NCBI GenBank assembly: GCA_963930645.1
Contig: OZ005654.1
Span: 38,191,763 to 38,255,762, forward strand
Source of the DNA: Salticus scenicus
Taxonomy: Eukaryota; Arthropoda; Arachnida; Araneae; Salticidae
Direction of reading: 5' to 3'
Length of the DNA: 64,000 bases
Made by a program: the position numbers and the translations under genes. The notes under the pieces are model-generated. The model ran no database searches, was not told the DNA's origin, and worked only from the letters and a program-made list of their open reading frames with translations. This document shows positions 58,858 to 64,000 of this stretch, piece by piece. The first letter of the stretch is position 1, and each line of letters opens with the position of its first letter.

Positions 58858-58870
<13 letters not shown>
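56500..58870 (+). repeat. Cluster of diverged repeats ending in GAAGTCGGTT
   Basis: At least three related stretches (about 57,370-57,735, 57,900-58,200 and 58,490-58,862) share GAGATAGG, CACCAGGTGGCGCT-type wording, TATAGCTGCAGC, TTTTTGGGCACCCTGTATTT, AGACCAAGACCT, CAGAAGTTATGAGCTAACAA and TTTTTGAAGTCGGTTAA. A shorter version lies at 57,035-57,140. The CTGCAGC-to-CCCTGTATTTTCTT block recurs almost unchanged at 57,505-57,558 and 58,631-58,694. No intact gene; open frames are chance. Confidence 0.85.
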
Positions 58871-58892
<22 letters not shown>

Positions 58893-59239
58893 TCCTGTCG
58901 TTCTAAATTAAATTTTGTTTTGTATAAAATTGTATATCTATTACTTTGAAAACAAAAATAGACGACGGTTTCTTTTTTTTTTCTTTGCAAAGATTTGCAT
59001 ATTATTCATATCAATAAATATAAAGAAAAATCATACAGTTTGTTGAAAAATGAATTTTAGGTTGCTCCCCAGTGGTTGGCTTATTCTTTAGATTTTTTGT
59101 CTCAAAATTATCGGCTGATTATTAAAATAATGATAATAATAATAATAAATTGTCCAATTAAAATAAAATAAAATAAAATAAAATAAATAAAAGATTATCG
59201 ATTTTTCTGAATGTGTCATTTTCCAAATTACATTATGTA

Positions 59240-59851
59240 AATAAATCAAATACTATTAATATCTGAATATTTTACATGTAAAATCTCGGGCATTTTTGCA
59301 AAGGCGCTTAACGTATTTCACATCATTGTTGGAAAAAATATTTAAAAATTAGGATGTTTCCTTTTCTCCCCACTTTGTCTTTTTCTTTCATTTAAAATCA
59401 ATAATTAAAGCATACTTATACTTTTTTATCTTTTCAGAGAAAAATAATTATTGTAATTTAGACTTGAAATGCATTAAATAGTAAAACCACTCATGGTTGC
59501 ACTTTTCCCCCTCATTTTATTTTAGTTACTCATTGATTTTTCAATGAGAAAAATACTCTCTTTTTATTAATTATAAATTTATGTATGCGTGTTAAAAAAA
59601 AAAAAAAAAAAAAAAAACGCAAATAGCTTTTTATAAACAAAATCCTAATTAACAAACAAAAATATATTATTCGTTTGTGTTAAAAAATAATAGATAGGGG
59701 AGAGTGGAGTTGAATGAGATGCAGGATGAATGGGACAAAAGCAAAATTTTATGTTTTGTAAGCACCGGAAACTTGACAATTTTTCTGATATATGGCAGCA
59801 CTGAGGTCATTCATCAAGTGCGGTTTCAGAATTGTGCTATTCATAGAAGGG

Positions 59852-59887
<36 letters not shown>

Positions 59888-61260
59888 CTGCCAAAGTAAG
59901 ATTTTACTGATTATATTAGGTAGTAGTTAAGAAATTAACTATTTGCTTAAAGTTAATATAACTCTTATAGGATGAAAAGGCATAATCTTTTATTGTGTTT
60001 ATGATATTCAAGAAGAATATTGACAATTGTTCATTAAGCCTATTTCCTGTTTTATATCATCATGTGATGGTTGGTATGAATGGGACAGTTTAAATGGGGA
60101 TGAATGGGACATCCCCCACTATGTACTAATTTAAAATTTTACACAAGAATTATATTAAAACCTAAATTAGCCATATTGATTATCAGGATTCTTAATTTTG
60201 TGGACTTAGAAAAAAAATTGAAATTAATTGTTTTGATTTTGTTTATAATAATTATGATTAAAGAATTATAAGTTAGAATATTCAATGCAAATTAAATAAA
60301 TAAATACATAAGCTAACAATAATTTGATTAAAATCACAATTTCAACCAAGCTAATTAAATAAATTCTGGTAATTATTAATGTAATACAGAATAGAATGTT
60401 GATTTTCCCGATCAGTCGGAAAAAAAAATTATCTGGATAATTTGTACGCTATTATAATAATTTATCTCTTTCTAATGTCTTATTTATTTATTTATTTTTA
60501 GATTAGGTCTTATTAGATTAAATTACCAAAGCCTACAGCACTAGGAACTGCACGAACCAAAGGACTTTTGTCGTTTGATGTTAATTTGAGTCAATACATC
60601 AGTTTATGTTAATTTCAGTGAATTCATAGTGTGTAATAACATCACATAAACCAATTTAACTTTAAAAATTCATTTACTTTCCATTTTGTTTTATTTTCTT
60701 TGTTAACTCCAGTCATGTCCCATTCATCCTCATTGGTGGGGATGAATGGGACAATACAAATGCATGTAAAATATAATATATATATATATATATATATATT
60801 AATTAAAAATAATAACTTTTTATTAAAGTTAGTATGTTTATATGTAACTGATTACTGAAGTGTACTTATGATCAATGTTACAAAATTCTGAATTACATAT
60901 GGCCGACGTTATCAATAAAAACATGAAAAATGTCCCATTCATCCCCACTCTCCCCTATATTTTGATTATTTCTACCATACTATTTATACTTGATTAAAAT
61001 GTCATTTTTGTTTAGAGAAATCATCATGACAATTTCATTAAAATATGTATAAAATGAAATGAAATAAGGTCAAGTAAAATATATCATTTTAGGACAAAAA
61101 TTTATCAATTTATGAAACATATAGACTATTGTAATGGATTCATTGAATTAACTGACTGCAAAATTTAATGGTGAAATATTTATCTTTTTCATCATTTTAT
61201 GTGTGTGTGTGAGTCATAGATATAATAGTTCTTATAGATCTATCATCCCCATGTTGAAGA
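59240..61260 (+). repeat. Long dispersed repeat unit, copy C, first half, split by a transposon
   Basis: 59,240-59,696 and 60,958-61,250 together correspond to the first half of copies A and B (GTAATTTAGACTTGAAATGC, ATGCGTGTTAAAAAA, ACCATACTATTTATA, GACTATTGTAATGGATTCAT). The element at 59,697-60,955 splits it. The unit resumes at 63,690 after the SINE and tandem-repeat block. Confidence 0.8.
59697..60955. mobile_element. 1.26-kb nonautonomous transposon with GGGGAGAGTGG ends
   Basis: Starts GGGGAGAGTGGAGTTGAATG and ends TCATCCCCACTCTCCCC, with TA on both outer sides. The motif GATGAATGGGAC (or its complement) recurs inside at about 59,725, 60,076, 60,099, 60,713 and 60,738, so sub-terminal sequences are echoed through the element. 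The interior is AT-rich with a T run (59,856-59,885) and (TA)n (60,776-60,799). The paralogous sites at 14,105 and 48,805 lack it, which confirms an insertion. Confidence 0.92.
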
Positions 61261-61264
61261 GCTT

Positions 61265-62045
61265 AGATTTTTGATGCCGAAATTTTTTTTTTTGTCATCA
61301 GCCATTAGAGAGTATGGAGAGTGAAGAGTATAAAACTCGGAAATAGTAATAGAATAGAATATTGATGAATTTTCAAAATGTCGAAATATTGCGTGGTTTT
61401 TAATTGTTCTAATAAATATATGAAAAGAAATGAGATGTTATCATAAACAATTTATATTCGACTAAACTGTAAAAAATATCATTTTTATGATCAGTTGCTT
61501 TGTCATTATTATGGTTTAAATACTGTTTTGATTCTTAATGGAATACTTTTTTAAAAGTTTGATATTTTTAAAGACTAATTAGTAAGTAATGTACAATTTT
61601 CAAAATTCTTTTAAATATAGTTAGCAGCGGCACGGACAAAGAACGTTAGTTTTAGTAAATAAAAACAGTGTAGCTTTAAATATTAACTAAATTAATAGAT
61701 ATAGTAAAAAAAAAAAAATGTATTTGAAACTGTATCTGGAGTTTTTCATTCACCTTTAGTACATAAAGTATTCATAAATTTTACTTGCTAAACTATCCGT
61801 GTGTATTCCTGTGTGTGTTTGCTCGGAGAAAGGCAGCCATTAGAGAATCTTTCATCACTTTTTCCCCCTCAATGATCAATCTATGTCTTATTACTATATC
61901 AATGTTTTGAGTATAACTCCCAATTTCTTAGCCCAAAAATGCTTCAACTTTGAGCAGCTCTCACTGAGACATTTATGTCGATCGAAAAGTAAAAGAATTT
62001 ATTTTAGTTTAAAATGATGTTTATTTATTTATGTGTGTGATTCAA
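61265..62045. other. No gene recognised
   Basis: AT-rich; no matched repeat or convincing frame. Confidence 0.55.
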
Positions 62046-62051
62046 ATCAAC

Positions 62052-62289
62052 AATCGGGCCCTCCGTGGCCGAGTGGTTACGTCACCACGCTGCTAATCGC
62101 CTTCGAGCGTAGGAGAACGGGTTCAATTCCCGCGCTGGCCATGGGTGTTTTTCCAATTCTTCGTATTGTAATTCCGTCATGTGCTATCTGTAATTATCTG
62201 ACGAAGATTTACAAGCGGACTAAGAGCCAAGCATACAAATCTGATGTATATGTTATCAATAAACAAACAAACAAACAAATAAAAAATAA
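62052..62289 (+). mobile_element. SINE derived from tRNA-Ser(GCU)
   Basis: The head reads as a serine tRNA: A box TGGCCGAGTGGTTACG, an anticodon-loop CTGCTAAT giving GCU, an extra arm typical of Ser, and B box GGGTTCAATTCCCGC, with ends that partly pair. A tRNA-unrelated body follows and ends in a (CAAA)n tail (62,261-62,279). The mutations and the tail mark it as a SINE, not a tRNA gene. Confidence 0.85.
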
Positions 62290-62295
62290 AAATTC

Positions 62296-62770
62296 CACCC
62301 ACTTCTTATCATCCGACTGAGAAAATTTTGTATACATGTATAACTTCATAACTCCCATGACAATACGTGCTAAAATAGTAACGGACTTACGGAATAGGAA
62401 GTCCTGGAAGTCCTGGGACCCCTACTCCAGTTCAAAATTTGTTTTGAATTTTAATCCACTTCCTATCGTCCGATTGAACTAAAACTTTGCTTACATGTAT
62501 AACTCTGATTACAATAAATGCTCAAGTAGACTTAGGGAAATGACCCGGTGGATCCTGGGCCACCAATTTCAGTTGAAGGTTTGTTTCGAAATTTAACCCG
62601 CTTTCCATCGTCCGATTGAGCTAAAGTTTTGCATACATATAACTCAGATGAATATACATGCTCAAACGAAAACGGACTTAAATTGGGGGCTGGGGGTCTC
62701 TGAGCCCCTAAATCCAGTTCAAAATTTGTTTCGAATTTTAAACCACTTCCTATTGTCCAATTGAACTCAA
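62296..62770 (+). repeat. Tandem repeat, about 3 units of ~145-155 bp
   Basis: CCACTTCCTATCGTCCGATT-type words recur at about 62,297, 62,456, 62,598 and 62,743. Each is followed by GAnCTAAA, TTTGCATACAT, ATAACTC, TGCTCAA and AGTTCAAAATTTGTTT. A further diverged unit lies at about 63,283-63,370. Confidence 0.85.
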
Positions 62771-62910
62771 TTCCTTTCGCGGAGGATCAAACTGTGATGA
62801 CACTTTTCCAGACAATTTTTAACCCATTTATGCCTTAGATTGACAGTTTTGAAATTTTGCATGAAATTCGTTGTATGTTAAGTAGAAAAATGTAAAAAAC
62901 AACAATTCGT

Positions 62911-62942
<32 letters not shown>

Positions 62943-63384
62943 CATGCCCTGTATGAGTAATATGGTGTTCCATCTTTGGAACACTAGGCAAAACCATTGC
63001 TGCATTACCTGTTTATAGATGATTTTTCAAAAACCTTCAGGTATATATAAACCAACTTTCACAACCTCATTGCTGGCAAATATATGCAGGAGTGATTAAC
63101 TGAATGTTTTAAACGAAACTGCTATGCCACTACGAAGCAGGCTGACGTCACAAATCCAACCACACGTGCGACCTTGAACTCCTAGGCTAAAAATAACTTT
63201 CACTCGACTGCTGTGAACAGTAGGCATATCGCCCATAGTGTAGCACTAGTGTGATGTAAAACCCAATCAACCTCAAACTTAACTTCCAATTGAGCTAAAA
63301 GTTTGTCTATGTGTGCATATTCCCCATCTGAATTGGAGTTTTTAGTACATTTTGAAGTAAATCAGAGTTTTTAAGGCCCTGGGG
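62771..63384. other. Diverged SINE-like relic and T run, no gene
   Basis: Contains GCGGAGGATCAAACTGTGAT (62,780) and, far downstream, TAGCACTAGTGTGATGTAAAA (63,240), the two ends of the SINE-like repeat seen intact at 63,385. This looks like an old copy split by about 400 bp of other sequence, including a 27-T run (62,915-62,941). Confidence 0.45.
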
Positions 63385-63530
63385 GGTCACCGCAGCGGGG
63401 AAGCCATCCCTTCCGCGGAGGATCGAAATTGTGATGGCATATCTCCGGACCACCTCTAGGGTGAGTCCCAGACCGTCGCCAATTGCCCATCGCGCAGCAC
63501 TAGTGCGACGTAAAAACTAACCAACCAACC
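63385..63530 (+). repeat. SINE-like repeat, copy 2
   Basis: Matches 3,335-3,490 closely (CAGACCGTCGCCAATTGCCC, GCGCAGCACTAGTG, GACGTAAAA) and has the same CCAACCAACC tail. Confidence 0.75.
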
Positions 63531-63689
63531 GTGTTCTTAAAATTTCTTATTTTGTATATTATTGTAGGAATGTGTTTATTTCCTTTTCGAATATAATTAA
63601 TTTTTAAATTCAAATAAATTTGGTTATTGAGAGTACGTATTACTGACGGTAAATATAATTAATTGAATATCGATATCTTTGGACATCCA

Positions 63690-64000
63690 ACACAATGACA
63701 TTTCAGGGAAATGTATTTATTATTATTACTAGTTTAAAAAAAAAAAAAATAATAATGTTTTAGAAACGATACATCTAAACATGACTCATTGTGTCATAGG
63801 AAATATTACAACAATATTTACCGTTGTGCAAAAAGTTTGAGGCAAAATTCCAAGACTTACACTTCAGATGGTAATTTGTTAGATAGAGACTTATTATATC
63901 TTTGGTAAATTTTCTGAGCAATATTTAAATCGCAACGCTCCAAATATAACAACCCTCTGAATTTGATTTTATTTAAAATACTTTGATATCATTCTTTTAA
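63690..64000 (+). repeat. Long dispersed repeat unit, copy C, start of second half (runs off the window)
   Basis: TGACATTTCAGGGAAATGT, AACGATACATC, ATAGGAAATATTACAACAAT and CCCTCTGAATTTGATTTTATTT follow copies A (15,620-16,060) and B (50,768-50,900). Confidence 0.75.

Noticed and set aside
62060..62140. Functional tRNA-Ser gene
   Set aside because: Stems are mismatched and a SINE body and (CAAA)n tail follow, so it is a retroposon head.

Overview
The window is strongly AT-rich, gene-poor eukaryotic DNA. It carries long A/T homopolymers, (TA)n and other microsatellites, tRNA-derived SINEs, Tc1/mariner-type and other nonautonomous DNA transposons, and a LINE remnant. The one clear host gene piece is an intron-bounded first coding exon of a rhodopsin-like neuropeptide receptor of arthropod type. 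Together these suggest an arthropod, and an arachnid such as a spider is my best guess, but no sequence here proves it.

Layout. Bases 1-6,380 hold repeats only, including a 300-bp tandem duplication, a SINE-like repeat and a candidate nonautonomous transposon. The receptor exon lies at 6,391-6,655 on the minus strand; a GC-rich island at about 8,760-9,010 could be its upstream non-coding exon or promoter. From 9 to 25.8 kb the window is a patchwork of foldback elements, a folded Tc1 derivative (17,196-18,167), two copies of a 217-bp TA-flanked element, a 4-fold minisatellite and a relic of a LINE 3' end.

The centrepiece is a 22.6-kb nearly perfect palindrome (25,860-48,476): two 11.2-kb arms around a 240-bp spacer. 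Each arm carries an intact, intronless seven-finger C2H2 zinc-finger gene (407 codons, identical in both arms). Each also carries a 107-codon reading frame that resembles the front part of a protein I recall from metazoan selfish elements with a B-type DNA polymerase, with a frame break at the same place in both arms. A GC-rich coding-like remnant, tRNA T-arm-like sequences, a tandem repeat upstream of the zinc-finger gene, a Helitron-like end and two nonautonomous transposons are also present in each arm. The arms differ at scattered single bases and homopolymer lengths, so this is either a young or gene-converted inverted duplication or an assembly that joined two haplotypes head to head.

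From 48.4 kb to the end the same repeat unit seen at 13.7-17 kb recurs twice (48,370-52,150, and from 59,240 to beyond the right edge), interrupted by SINEs, a 1.26-kb transposon and tandem repeats. These copies act as empty-site references that date and delimit several insertions. Apart from the receptor exon and the zinc-finger gene pair I see no intact gene.
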